Shown here piece after piece: positions 45,130 to 54,206 of a stretch of 64,000 bases of DNA (its first letter is position 1; every line of letters begins with the position of its first letter). The stretch is taken from contig JAGWNF010000003.1 in assembly GCA_028871455.1 (NCBI GenBank), positions 1 to 64,000 on the forward strand, written 5' to 3'. Source of the stretch: Alphaproteobacteria bacterium (GTDB lineage: Bacteria; Pseudomonadota; Alphaproteobacteria; ATCC43930; CGMCC-115725). Position numbers and translations under genes: made by a program. A model generated the notes under the pieces. It worked only from the letters and a program-made list of their open reading frames with translations. It was not told the origin of the DNA and did no database searches.

Positions 45130-45465
45130 TCACTTCGCGTCGGCGCAGGTCGCAACGGCGTAGCACTTCTTCTTGTTGCCGGTGCAATCGCCCGTGCAGC
45201 ACTTGTTGTTGGTACCGCAGTCGCTGTCGCTGGTGCAGGCGCCGCAGAACGAGTAGCCGGCGGTTTTATGCCAGAGACTCCGCGGTGGCTTTAGGCTGTT
45301 CAGCATGTGTTGAATGTCCAACGCCTGCAGCTGGGCAGTCACGAGCGGCGGGCTGTCGCTCCCTGCCCATGCGGCCGTCACATTCACGGCCATTGTCGCC
45401 GCAACGATGAATGGTAGAGCCGCACGCCACGGCGCACGGATGATCGCAATACGGTGCAAATCCAT
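45130..45465 (-). CDS. Secreted cysteine-rich protein, first gene of the array
   Basis: A 111-aa precursor. A signal peptide (cleaved near TAAWAGS) and a helical pro-region (QLQALDIQHMLNSLKPPRSL) precede a C-terminal module with eight cysteines in the order C-x2-C-x5-C-x5-CC-x3-C-x6-C-x5-C. The CC pair and small loops recall knottin or whey-acidic-type modules. It leads the eleven-gene minus-strand operon, with the second cysteine-rich peptide at the other end. Confidence 0.75.
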   Translation of the reverse strand: MDLHRIAIIRAPWRAALPFIVAATMAVNVTAAWAGSDSPPLVTAQLQALDIQHMLNSLKPPRSLWHKTAGYSFCGACTSDSDCGTNNKCCTGDCTGNKKKCYAVATCADAK

Positions 45466-45593
45466 CGTCCATCTCCCCCTCGACGATGTCATCCCCACAT
45501 GAAGTCTGCGCCCTTCATGCATGGCTGGCAAGGCGGCCGCGCCGACCCGCGAGTCGTTGTCAGCCGCGACAAATCGGCGCTATATCCGCCCCC

Positions 45594-46358
45594 ATGAACG
45601 ATCCCGCCGCGTCCGGGAAAATCTACACCGCTTGCGTGCTCGTCATCGGCAACGAGATCCTGTCCGGCCGCACCCAGGACACCAATCTCGCCTATATCGC
45701 CCAGGGCCTGGCCCAAGTCGGCGTCGTGCTCAAGGAGGCGCGCGTCATTCCCGACGTTTGCGACGCCATCGCCGCGACGGTCAACGAGCTGCGCGCCAGG
45801 TACGATTATGTGTTCACGACCGGCGGCATCGGCCCGACGCACGACGATATCACCGCCGAAAGCGTCGCCAAGGCCTTCGGCGTCAGGAATATACTCAATC
45901 CTGAAGCACTCGCGATCTTCCAGGCGGTGTTCAAGCCCGAAGACCTGAACGAGGCGCGGCTCCGCATGTGTCACACCCCCGAAGGCGCCGAGCTGATTCC
46001 CAATCCGGTCTCGCGCGCGCCGGGTTTCCGCAAGGACAACGTCTACGTCATGGCCGGCATCCCGCGCGTCATGCAGGCGATGTTCGATGGCGTCAAGCTG
46101 ACCCTGAAGGGCGGCCCGCCGGTGCTGTCGCGCACCGTCGGCTGCAACCTGCCCGAGGGCACGGTGGCGCAGGGCCTCGGCGCGATCCAGGATCGTTACC
46201 GCGATCTCGACATCGGCTCCTATCCGGCGTTTCGTCGGGGCGGCGGCTTCTGGGTCAGCTTGGTGTTGAGGGGGCGGAATCCGAGCCGGCTCGAGGCGGC
46301 GGCGGGTGAGGTGGCCGCCATGGTGCGCGACTTAGGCGGTCATCCCACCCTCGAATAA
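45594..46358 (+). CDS. CinA-like molybdopterin-binding-domain protein
   Basis: A 254-aa protein consisting of a MoCF/MogA-like domain: IGNEILSGRTQDTNLAYIAQ, YVFTTGGIGPTHDDITAESV and LGGHP-type end. It corresponds to the N-terminal half of CinA; the C-terminal NMN amidohydrolase domain is missing, as in many alphaproteobacteria. Possible roles are ADP-ribose pyrophosphatase or nucleotide handling. The ATG giving MNDPAASGKIYTACVLVIGN is the family start. Confidence 0.88.
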   Translation: MNDPAASGKIYTACVLVIGNEILSGRTQDTNLAYIAQGLAQVGVVLKEARVIPDVCDAIAATVNELRARYDYVFTTGGIGPTHDDITAESVAKAFGVRNILNPEALAIFQAVFKPEDLNEARLRMCHTPEGAELIPNPVSRAPGFRKDNVYVMAGIPRVMQAMFDGVKLTLKGGPPVLSRTVGCNLPEGTVAQGLGAIQDRYRDLDIGSYPAFRRGGGFWVSLVLRGRNPSRLEAAAGEVAAMVRDLGGHPTLE

Positions 46359-46396
46359 GGCCGATTCGGGCTGATAGGATGCCCGGGCCGAGGCAT

Positions 46397-46483
46397 GCCC
46401 GCGTGGCGGAACGGTAGACGCAACGGACTTAAAATCCGTGCCGGGAAACCGGAGTGCTGGTTCAAATCCAGCCGCGGGCACCA
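46397..46483 (+). tRNA. tRNA-Leu (anticodon UAA)
   Basis: A class II tRNA with a 7-bp acceptor stem (GCCCGCG with CGCGGGC), D-arm, anticodon loop CTTAAAA giving UAA, a long variable arm (GTGCCGGGAAACCGGAGTGC), a TTCAAAT T-loop and an encoded CCA end. It decodes UUA and UUG, rare codons in this GC-rich genome. Confidence 0.95.
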
Positions 46484-46805
46484 TGCCGTAGGCCGCCTTT
46501 CGAGGGCGCACAACGCTCATGTTACAGCTGGGGATAATAATATAAGTATATGATTCTATAGTTCTTTGTCACATAAAACTGGCGCCGTCTTCGGCGTCCC
46601 CAGAGAGCTATGGAAATAGCCCGGCGGCTCAGCTACTTATAGAGAAACACAACCGAGCCAATCGCGGCATCGGGGGGACCGTCCGGGCGCCCGGCGAAAG
46701 GCCGGAATTTCCTGATTGTTTAGGTATTTAGCCGGTTTCTCTGGCTCTACCCACAGGGCGCTTCAAGGATAACGCGGGCTCGGCGCCCGCCGTTGGAGGG
46801 CATAA
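46484..46805. other. Gene-free AT-rich stretch after the tRNA
   Basis: About 320 bp downstream of tRNA-Leu contain an AT-rich island (46530-46580, with AATAATATAAGTATATG), a GGCGCCG-TCTT-CGGCGTCC hairpin, and the ribosome site of the next gene. No direct repeat of the tRNA 3' end is present, so I see no integrated element. A promoter in the AT island is likely. Confidence 0.45.
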
Positions 46806-47285
46806 ATGACCGCACGCAGCAAGACCGCGCCCAAGAAGAAACCGGCTGCCAAGAAAGCCCCGCCGTCGCCGAAGAAGGTGGCGGCCCTGAAGAAGCCGGC
46901 GACGCCGCTGCCCCTGCCGCCGCGGCCGGGCATGCCGATGCGGCCGATGCCAGGCCAGCTCGCCCGGCCGATGGGTCCGATTGCCGGACCGGCGGCCAAA
47001 CCGGCGGCCGCCAAACCGGCCGCCAAGCCTGCCATCGCTCGCCCCGGCGAGAGCCCGGCGCGCGCGGCGCTGGCACAGCAGGCCGAGGAGCGCCGCAAGG
47101 CCGCGACCCGCAAGCTGTTCGCCCGGCTGCGCTCGCTCGAGGCCATCATCGGCGCCGATCTGCGGAAGCGCGGCAGCCTATTGCTGTCGCAGGCGGTCGA
47201 TCAATGGTACGCCGAGGCGATCAGCGCCACCGCGACCGACGTCAGCATCACCAACGCCGCGCGGGCGGTAATCTCGCACATTTAA
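46806..47285 (+). CDS. Low-complexity basic protein with C-terminal domain
   Basis: A 159-aa protein. The first 80 residues are a Lys/Pro/Ala-rich disordered tail (KTAPKKKPAAKKAPPSPKK, later AKPAAAKPAAKPAIARP). The last 80 form helices (ARAALAQQAEERRKAATRKL, LLSQAVDQWYAEAISATATD). The tail resembles histone-H1-like or cell-wall-linking linkers. Function unknown. It converges on ctpA. Confidence 0.6.
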   Translation: MTARSKTAPKKKPAAKKAPPSPKKVAALKKPATPLPLPPRPGMPMRPMPGQLARPMGPIAGPAAKPAAAKPAAKPAIARPGESPARAALAQQAEERRKAATRKLFARLRSLEAIIGADLRKRGSLLLSQAVDQWYAEAISATATDVSITNAARAVISHI

Positions 47286-47343
47286 AGGCGCGGACGGCCG
47301 ATCGGCGGCCGCGGCCTTTCGACGTCGCACCGCTGCGCCGTCG

Positions 47344-48765
47344 CTAGCGCTGCGCCGTGTGCTCCTCCGAGTGGAACATCGCCAGCCCGCGCAGCAGATC
47401 GACCGCGCGCACGAACTGGTAGTCGCTGTCGGTGCCCATCTGGTTGGGTCCCAGCGCCAGATCGGCCGGCACCGCCACGGGCTTGGCGCCCGGCGGCAGG
47501 TTCGCCGGCGTCGCCTCGCTGGTCGGCGAAGCCGCCGGCTTGGTCGCGGGCGCATCGCCTATGGTCGGCGCCGTCGACGCGGTCAGACCCTCGGGGTTCT
47601 TGAGGGCGCCCTTCAGATCCTCCTCGCGGATCACCGGACCGAGCGCGATCTTCTCGATCTTGGCCGGCGGCACGATGACGTCGGGTTCGATGCCGGTGCC
47701 CTGGATCGAGCGCCCGGACGGCGTGTAGTAGAGCGCCGTCGTCAGGCGGAGGGCGCCGCCGCTCTCCTTGACCGGCAGGATCGTCTGCACCGAGCCCTTG
47801 CCGAACGAGCGCGTGCCCATGATCACCGCGCGATGCGTGTCCTGCAGAGCGCCAGCGACGATCTCCGACGCTGACGCCGAGCCGCCGTTGATCAGCACCA
47901 CCATCGGCACGCTGGTGGGCACCAGATCCTGGCTGGCGTCGGCGTTATAGGCGTGCCGATCGGAAGCGACGCGGCCCTTGATCGAGACGATCTCGCCCTT
48001 GGCGATGAAAGTATTGGCGACGGCCACGGCCTGGTCGAGCAGGCCACCCGGATTGTTGCGCAGGTCGAGCACGACGCCGGCGAGGTGGTTCTTCGACTTC
48101 GCCTTCAGGTGCTTGATCGCCGCGTCGAGCGCTTCGTCGGCGCGTTCGGAGAACGTGCTGATCCGGACATATCCGATGTTGTTGTCGACCAGGCGCGACT
48201 TCACCGGATCGACCTTGATGTCGGCGCGCGTCAGCGTCAGCTCGAAGGGCCGCACCCCCTCGCGCCGCATGGTGAGCGTCACCTTGCTGCCGATCGGACC
48301 GCGCAGCTTGTCGACCGCCTGCGACAGCGTCATGTCGGTCACTGGCGTGTTGTCGATGGCGACGATCAGATCGCCGGGCAGGAGGCCGGCCTTGGCGGCG
48401 GGCGTGTCGTCGATCGGCGAGACCACCTTCACGGCGCCGTTTTCCATCGTCACTTGCATGCCCAGGCCGCCGAATTCGCCCCGGGTCTGCACCATCATTT
48501 CCTTGAACTCTTTGGCGTCCATGTAGCTCGAATGCGGGTCGAGATTACTGAGCATGCCCTGGATGCTGCCCTCGACGAGCTTCTTGTCGCTCACCGGCTT
48601 GACGTAATTGGCCTTCACCACGTTGAAGACCTCGGTGTAAAGCGCCAGCATCGTCGACGTGGTCTCGTGTTCGGGCGCGGCGAGGGTGACGCCGGCGGCG
48701 AGCGCGGCGAGGACGAGGACGGCGCTGCCGGCGCCGAGCAGGAAGAAGCGAAGCGATCGATTCAT
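47344..48765 (-). CDS. ctpA: C-terminal processing peptidase (S41 family)
   Basis: A 473-aa periplasmic protease with an uncleaved N-terminal anchor or signal (FFLLGAGSAVLVLAALAAGV), a PDZ domain (about 95-175: GGLGMQVTMENGAVKVVSPI) and the S41 core. The catalytic Ser is in NGGSASASEIVAGAL (about 293) and the general-base Lys in SFGKGSVQTILP. It trims or degrades envelope proteins from their C-termini. The last 90 residues are a Pro/Ala-rich linker plus a helix. It follows a 51-aa gene by 8 bp. Confidence 0.93.
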   Translation of the reverse strand: MNRSLRFFLLGAGSAVLVLAALAAGVTLAAPEHETTSTMLALYTEVFNVVKANYVKPVSDKKLVEGSIQGMLSNLDPHSSYMDAKEFKEMMVQTRGEFGGLGMQVTMENGAVKVVSPIDDTPAAKAGLLPGDLIVAIDNTPVTDMTLSQAVDKLRGPIGSKVTLTMRREGVRPFELTLTRADIKVDPVKSRLVDNNIGYVRISTFSERADEALDAAIKHLKAKSKNHLAGVVLDLRNNPGGLLDQAVAVANTFIAKGEIVSIKGRVASDRHAYNADASQDLVPTSVPMVVLINGGSASASEIVAGALQDTHRAVIMGTRSFGKGSVQTILPVKESGGALRLTTALYYTPSGRSIQGTGIEPDVIVPPAKIEKIALGPVIREEDLKGALKNPEGLTASTAPTIGDAPATKPAASPTSEATPANLPPGAKPVAVPADLALGPNQMGTDSDYQFVRAVDLLRGLAMFHSEEHTAQR

Positions 48766-48772
48766 GGGTTGC

Positions 48773-48928
48773 CTATCGGATTGAAGTCATGTGCGCCGAC
48801 CCTTGCAGGATGGCGAACTTGCAGCGTCCGCCGTCCGTGAACACCGACATCCGCAGCTCGGGCGTCTGCGCCAGAACCTCGACGGATTCAATCGTGTAGG
48901 GCCGTGTCGACGGCGGTGACGCGGTCAT
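48773..48928 (-). CDS. Small protein upstream of ctpA, 51 aa
   Basis: A short ORF, below the usual size limit, translating from MTASPPSTRPYTIESVEVLA to an end at HMTSIR. It reads as a single beta-rich domain with one cysteine (GGRCKFAIL). It ends 7 bp before ctpA on the same strand. Composition and codon use look coding. No family recognised. Confidence 0.5.
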   Translation of the reverse strand: MTASPPSTRPYTIESVEVLAQTPELRMSVFTDGGRCKFAILQGSAHMTSIR

Positions 48929-48979
48929 GTCTTTCGGGGCCAAGGCGCTAGATTAGCCCGCTCTGCCGCCGCCGCAAAG

Positions 48980-51900
48980 TCATTCCGCGGCATGCGCTTC
49001 CGGCGCCGGCGCGCGGAACGCCGCCAGCAGCGCCGCCTCGCGCGCCTTCGCGGTGGCGATCGCCCGCTCCTTGACGTGGCCGAAGCCGCGGATGCGCTCG
49101 GGAATGCGGGCGATTTCGATCGCCAGGCCATGGTTAACCGCCGTCAGGCCGTCGAGCAGCTCGCCCACGATGGCGCGGTAGTCGGCGAGGAGCTGCCGCT
49201 CCAGGCGGCGCTCCGGCGTCCGGCCGAAGGGATCGAGGGCAGTGCCGCGCAGGAACTTGAGCCGTGCCAGCAGCTTAAAGGTGGTGAACATCCACGGGCC
49301 GAAGGCTTGCTTCTGCAATTCGCCGGTCGCGGGATCGCGCTTCGCCAAGGTCGGCGGCGCCAGATGGAATTCGAGGCGGTAGTTGCCGGCGAACTGGTGG
49401 CGCAGACGCTTGAGGAATTCGCCGTCAGTGTAGAGCCGCGCCACCTCGTATTCGTCCTTGTAGGCCATGAGCTTGAACAGGTTCTCGGCCACCGCCTCGG
49501 CGAGCTCGGTCTTGCCGCCGAGCCGGCTACGCTCGGCGCGCTCGACCTCGCCGACGAATTCGCGATAGCGCGCCGCGTAGGCGCGATTCTGGTAGCGCGC
49601 CAGGACGGCGCTGCGGCGTTCGACCAGCGGCGCCAGGCCCTTGATCGGCTGCGGCGCCTCGGCGGCGGTCGGATGCACCAGTGCGGCGACGCGGGCGTGG
49701 TCATGCGCCGCGAGCCGGCCCCAGGCGAGGGCGTGCTTGTTCATCTCGACCGCGACGCCGTTGAGCTCGATCGCCCGCTCGATCGCCGCGATCGACAGCG
49801 GCACGAGGCCTTTCTGCAGTGCATAGCCCAGCAGGAACACGTTGACCGCGACGCTATCGCCCAGGAGCGCGGTCGCGAGCCGCGTGGCCTCGACGAAGTC
49901 GACCTGGGTCTCGCCGGCGGCATGGCGCAGCGACCGCGCGAGCGCGGCGGTCTCGAAATCGACGTCGGGATTCATCACGAAGGCGGCCGTCGGCTGGTAA
50001 TCGCTGTTGACGATGACGCGCGTGACGCCGTGCTCGATCCGCGCCAGCGCCGTCGGGCTGGCCGCGACCACCATGTCGCAGCCCAAGACCAGGTCGGCGC
50101 TGCCGGCGGCGATGCGTACGGCGTGCAGCTCGTCGGGCGTCGGCGCGATCCGCACGTGACACAGCACCGCGCCGTTCTTCTGCGCCAAGCCGGTGAAATC
50201 GAGGACCGAGCAGCCTTTGCCGTCGAGATGCGCCGCCATGCCCAGGCTGGCGCCGATGGTGATGACGCCGGTGCCGCCGATGCCGGCGATCAGGATGTTG
50301 TACGGACGGTCGAGCGCCTTCGACGGTGGCGGAATGTCGGCGACATGCTCGGCGATCGAGCGCAGCTGCCGGTGCTGCGCTTCGAGCCGGCGCAGCTCGC
50401 CGCCGTGCACGGTGACGAAGCTCGGGCAGAAGCCCTTGAGGCAGGAAAAATCCTTGTTACAGCTGGATTGATCGATGACGCGTTTCCTGCCGAACTCGGT
50501 CTCGAGCGGCTTGACCGCCACGCAGTTCGATTTCTCGGAGCAGTCGCCGCATCCTTCGCACACCGCCTCGTTGATGAACACGCGCTTGGCCGGATCGGGA
50601 TAGGTGCCACGCTTGCGCCGGCGGCGCTTCTCGGCGGCGCAGGTCTGGTCGTAGATCAGGATGGTGAGGCCCGGCACGTCGCGCAGCTTCCGCTGAACGA
50701 CATCGAGCTCGTCGCGATGGCGCACGCTCACATCGGACGGGAACGTGCCGGCGGGATATTTGTCGGGCTCGTCGGTGACGACAACGATCTGCTTCGCGCC
50801 TTCGGCGGCGACTTGATGCGCGATCTGGCCGACGGTGAGCTGGCCCTCGACCGTCTGGCCGCCAGTCATGGCGACCGCGTCGTTGTAGAGGATCTTATAG
50901 GTGATGTTGACGCCGGCGACCGCCGCGGCACGGATCGCCAGCAGGCCGGAATGCGAATAGGTGCCGTCGCCCAGATTCTGGAAAACGTGCTTGTCCTCGG
51001 TGAACGGCGCCTGGCCGATCCAGGCCGCGCCTTCGCCGCCCATGTGGCTGTAAGTCGAGGTCGCGCGCGGCATCCAGATCGCCATGAAGTGGCAGCCGAT
51101 GCCGGCGAGCGCGCGGCTGCCTTCCGGCACGTTGGTCGAGGTGTTGTGCGGGCAGCCGGCGCAGAAATAAGGCAGGCGCACGGATTTGTGGCCGGCTTCG
51201 GCCAGGCTCTCGAAGGACTGCAATCGCTGGAGGCGCTGCTGGATCTCGGGCGTCGCCGCGTTGAGCCGCTCGAGCCGCGCCACCAGCGCGCGCGCCACCA
51301 TCGTCGGCGTCAGCTCACCGGTACTCGGCAGCAGGGTCGCGCCCGTCTCGTCGGTCTTGCCGACGATCCGCGGCCGGCGCGCCGCGTCGAGGTTGTAGAG
51401 CGCGCGCATCAGCTGGTCTTCGATGAAGCCGCGCTTCTCCTCGACGACGAAGATCTCCTCGAGGCCCTCGGCGAAGCGCCGGGCGCCGTCGGCTTCGAGC
51501 GGCCAGACCATGCCGACCTTGTAGAGCCGGATGCCGAGCGTCCGGCATCGCGCTTCGGTCAGACCGAGATCGTCGAGCGCCTGGCGCGCGTCGAGATAGG
51601 CCTTGCCCGCCGCCATGATGCCGAGCCGCGCCGGCTGCGGCGCAAACACCAGCCGATCGAGCGGATTGGTCCGTGCGAAAGCGGCGACCGCAGCCATCTT
51701 GGGGCCGTGCAGGCGGCGTTCCTGGTCGAGCGGCGTGTCCGGCCAGCGGATGTTGAGCCCGCCCGGCGGCAGGTCGAAATCCGCCGGCGTCACCAGCGGC
51801 AGACGCTGCGGATCGACGACGATCGACGCCGAGCTCTCGACCGTCTCCGAGATCGCCTTGAAGCCCGCCCAGACGCCGGCGAAACGCGACAGCGCGAAGC

Positions 51901-52456
51901 CGTAGAGGCCGTAGTCGAGATACTCCTGTACCGTCGCCGGATTGAGCAGCGGAATCATCGCCGCGAGGAACATCTGCTCGCTCTGATGCGCCGTGGTCGA
52001 CGACTGGCAGCCGTGATCGTCGCCGGCGATGGCGAGCACGCCGCCGTGCCGCGAGCTGCCGGCGAGATTCGCGTGCTTCAGCGGATCCATCGAGCGGTCG
52101 ACGCCCGGTCCCTTGCCGTACCAGATGCCGAAGACGCCGTCGCACTTCGCGGTCGGATAGAGATTGACCTGCTGCGTGCCCCAGAGCGCGGTGGCGGCGA
52201 GGTCCTCGTTGACGCCGGGCTGGAAATGGATGTCGTGCGCCGCGAGGTGGCGGCGTGCCTGATGCAGCGCGGTATCGTAGCCGGCGAGCGGCGAGCCGCG
52301 ATAACCGGAGATATACCCGGCGGTGCGCAGGCCGGCGGCCCGGTCGCGCTCCCGCTGCATCATCGGCAGGCGCACCAGCGCCTGAATGCCCGACAGGAAG
52401 ACCCGCCCGGACGGCAGCGTGTATTTGTCTTCCAGCGTTACGTCCGCGAGCGTCAT
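48980..52456 (-). CDS. Indolepyruvate:ferredoxin oxidoreductase, fused subunits
   Basis: An 1158-aa fusion of the alpha and beta subunits of the 2-oxoacid:ferredoxin oxidoreductase family. Order: N-terminal pyrimidine-binding half (GYISGYRGSPLAGYDTALHQ), TPP half (GIGCHFMAIWMP, MGGEGAAWIGQAPF, GDGTYSHSG), a ferredoxin-like insert with two cysteine clusters (CEGCGDCSEKSNC about 635; CNKDFSCLKGFC), and a gamma-type domain (GIGGTGVITIGA). It oxidises aryl or branched keto acids to acyl-CoA, reducing ferredoxin. The fused form of about 1150 aa is normal in proteobacteria. Confidence 0.93.
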   Translation of the reverse strand: MTLADVTLEDKYTLPSGRVFLSGIQALVRLPMMQRERDRAAGLRTAGYISGYRGSPLAGYDTALHQARRHLAAHDIHFQPGVNEDLAATALWGTQQVNLYPTAKCDGVFGIWYGKGPGVDRSMDPLKHANLAGSSRHGGVLAIAGDDHGCQSSTTAHQSEQMFLAAMIPLLNPATVQEYLDYGLYGFALSRFAGVWAGFKAISETVESSASIVVDPQRLPLVTPADFDLPPGGLNIRWPDTPLDQERRLHGPKMAAVAAFARTNPLDRLVFAPQPARLGIMAAGKAYLDARQALDDLGLTEARCRTLGIRLYKVGMVWPLEADGARRFAEGLEEIFVVEEKRGFIEDQLMRALYNLDAARRPRIVGKTDETGATLLPSTGELTPTMVARALVARLERLNAATPEIQQRLQRLQSFESLAEAGHKSVRLPYFCAGCPHNTSTNVPEGSRALAGIGCHFMAIWMPRATSTYSHMGGEGAAWIGQAPFTEDKHVFQNLGDGTYSHSGLLAIRAAAVAGVNITYKILYNDAVAMTGGQTVEGQLTVGQIAHQVAAEGAKQIVVVTDEPDKYPAGTFPSDVSVRHRDELDVVQRKLRDVPGLTILIYDQTCAAEKRRRRKRGTYPDPAKRVFINEAVCEGCGDCSEKSNCVAVKPLETEFGRKRVIDQSSCNKDFSCLKGFCPSFVTVHGGELRRLEAQHRQLRSIAEHVADIPPPSKALDRPYNILIAGIGGTGVITIGASLGMAAHLDGKGCSVLDFTGLAQKNGAVLCHVRIAPTPDELHAVRIAAGSADLVLGCDMVVAASPTALARIEHGVTRVIVNSDYQPTAAFVMNPDVDFETAALARSLRHAAGETQVDFVEATRLATALLGDSVAVNVFLLGYALQKGLVPLSIAAIERAIELNGVAVEMNKHALAWGRLAAHDHARVAALVHPTAAEAPQPIKGLAPLVERRSAVLARYQNRAYAARYREFVGEVERAERSRLGGKTELAEAVAENLFKLMAYKDEYEVARLYTDGEFLKRLRHQFAGNYRLEFHLAPPTLAKRDPATGELQKQAFGPWMFTTFKLLARLKFLRGTALDPFGRTPERRLERQLLADYRAIVGELLDGLTAVNHGLAIEIARIPERIRGFGHVKERAIATAKAREAALLAAFRAPAPEAHAAE

Positions 52457-52704
52457 CGCGCGATGCGTGCCTCCTGTTCGACAGAGTAGGAACTCCCGCC
52501 GGGCAAGACAACGACCAGACAGCAGGACTTACCGAAATTGCCGGGGCCGACCGGCGGTGGAGACAAAACTTCGTGCCGACCGGGTGAAAGGCAAGTTCCG
52601 GTCCGATCGATGCCATGGGCGTTCGCCCGGCTCATGACTCCGCGGCGGCGGCCATTGACGGCGCCTGCCGGCCCGTGGCCATGTTCCGCCGAGCAGGGGG
52701 ATCG

Positions 52705-53469
52705 ATGGCGGAACCGGCCAAGCTTTCGGCGCTGGTGGTGGCGCGCAACGAGGCGGCGCAGCTCGGCGCCTGCCTCGATCATTTGCGCTTCGCCGACGAG
52801 ATCGTCGTGCTGCTCGATCGCTCGACCGATCGCTCGGCCGCGATCGCGCGCGGCGCCGGCGCCAGGGTGGTCGAAGGCGCGTGGGATCTCGAAGGGCCGC
52901 GGCGTAACGCCGGCTATGAGACCTGCACCGGTCCGTGGATTCTCGAAGTCGATGCCGACGAGCGCGTCACGCCCGAGCTCGCGGCCGAAATCGCCACGAC
53001 GCTGGCCGCGCCGCCGGCGGATTATTTCCTGGTGCCGATGGCCAACCATATCGGCAGCCGGCTGGTGCGTTGCGGCTGGGGCGCCTATAACGGTGTAGCC
53101 GCCAAGCCCGTGCTGTTCCGCAAAGGCGCGAAGCGCGTGCTCGGCGGTCGCGTCCATCCCAAGATCGATCTCCACGGCAAGCGCCGCACGCTGAAGAATC
53201 CCATGCTGCACTTCGTCGACCGCGATTTCTCCGATCTCTTCGCGCGGCTCAACCGCTACACCGATCTCGCGGCGCTCGACGCCCGCGACGCCGGCCGCCA
53301 GCCGAACGTGGCGCAGGCCTTTCGCCGCTTCTGGAGCCGCGGCTGGAAAAGCTACGTCGCGCGCCGCGGCTATCGCGAAGGCGCCTACGGCATCGCGCTG
53401 GCGCTGTTCTCGGCGCTCTATCCGCTGCTGATCGAACTGAAACTGACGACGCTCGGAGACCAGGCATGA
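52705..53469 (+). CDS. Family 2 glycosyltransferase (LPS core WaaE-like)
   Basis: A 254-aa GT-A enzyme: LSALVVARNEAAQLGACLDH, the DADE metal motif in LEVDADERVTPEL, and the HPKIDLHGK/FVDRDFSDLFARLNRYT segment of the WaaE/KdtX group, which adds a sugar to the LPS inner core. A C-terminal hydrophobic stretch may touch the membrane. Start at ATG 52705 behind CAGGGGG. It overlaps the methyltransferase gene by 4 bp. Confidence 0.88.
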   Translation: MAEPAKLSALVVARNEAAQLGACLDHLRFADEIVVLLDRSTDRSAAIARGAGARVVEGAWDLEGPRRNAGYETCTGPWILEVDADERVTPELAAEIATTLAAPPADYFLVPMANHIGSRLVRCGWGAYNGVAAKPVLFRKGAKRVLGGRVHPKIDLHGKRRTLKNPMLHFVDRDFSDLFARLNRYTDLAALDARDAGRQPNVAQAFRRFWSRGWKSYVARRGYREGAYGIALALFSALYPLLIELKLTTLGDQA

Positions 53470-54206
53470 GCGAGCGTCGTCCGCTGCCGCTGACCGAGCG
53501 CCTCTATCGCCGCTTCGCGCTCAAGTATCACGGCCGCTATCTCATCACCGGTCTGCAGGCGCGGGCGCGCGAACGCAGTCTCGACTACATCGAGAAATAC
53601 ATGCGCGAGGCGACGATTTTCGCCGATCGCTGGGACCTGCTGTCGTTCGCGCTCAACGCCGCGGCGAAGGACGGCCTCGCGCTCGAATTCGGCGTCGGCG
53701 ACGGCGGCAGCCTGCGGCATCTTGGTGCAACCGGCAGACAGTTCCACGGCTTCGACAGCTTCGAAGGCCTGCCCGAGGCGTGGTCCGGCACTTTCGAGCG
53801 CGCCGGCAAGTTCTCACGCAAGGGAATGCTGCCGCCGGTGCCGGCCAACGTCACGCTGCACAAGGGCTGGTTCGACGCGACGCTGCCCGACTTCCTGCGC
53901 GTGCAGCCGGGGCCGGTCGCCTTCCTGCACGTCGATTGCGACATCTATTCCTCGACCAAGACGGTGTTCAAGCACGTGACGCCGCGCCTGAGTGCCGGTG
54001 GCATCATCGTCTTCGACGAGTACTTCAACTACCCCAACTGGGAGCGCCACGAGTTCAAGGCGTTCCAGGAATTCATCCGCGACACCGGATGGTCGTATCG
54101 CTATCTCGGCTTCGCGCAGAAGAACGGCCACGTCGCGGTGCAGCTCGGCGAGAAGAGCGATGCGGCGAAAAAACAGGCGGCCGAGAAGCTCGCCGCAACT
54201 TCCTAG
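53466..54206 (+). CDS. SAM methyltransferase, TylF/MycF-like
   Basis: A 246-aa class I methyltransferase: LALEFGVGDGGSLRHLG (SAM site), FHGFDSFEGLPEAWSGTF, FLHVDCDIYSSTKTVF and IIVFDEYFNYPNWERHEFKA, the Mg2+/sugar motifs of the macrocin O-methyltransferase family. With the coupled glycosyltransferase it probably decorates LPS or another surface glycan. Confidence 0.87.
   Translation: MSERRPLPLTERLYRRFALKYHGRYLITGLQARARERSLDYIEKYMREATIFADRWDLLSFALNAAAKDGLALEFGVGDGGSLRHLGATGRQFHGFDSFEGLPEAWSGTFERAGKFSRKGMLPPVPANVTLHKGWFDATLPDFLRVQPGPVAFLHVDCDIYSSTKTVFKHVTPRLSAGGIIVFDEYFNYPNWERHEFKAFQEFIRDTGWSYRYLGFAQKNGHVAVQLGEKSDAAKKQAAEKLAATS

Noticed and set aside
46397-46805. tRNA-Leu as an integration site for a mobile element
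   Set aside because: No repeat of the tRNA 3' end, integrase or phage gene is found downstream within the window.
48992-52489. A 1165-aa plus-strand open frame opposite the indolepyruvate oxidoreductase gene
   Set aside because: It is the antisense of a clear enzyme gene, has Arg/Ala/Asp-rich shadow composition and no domain; GC-rich codons keep antisense frames open.
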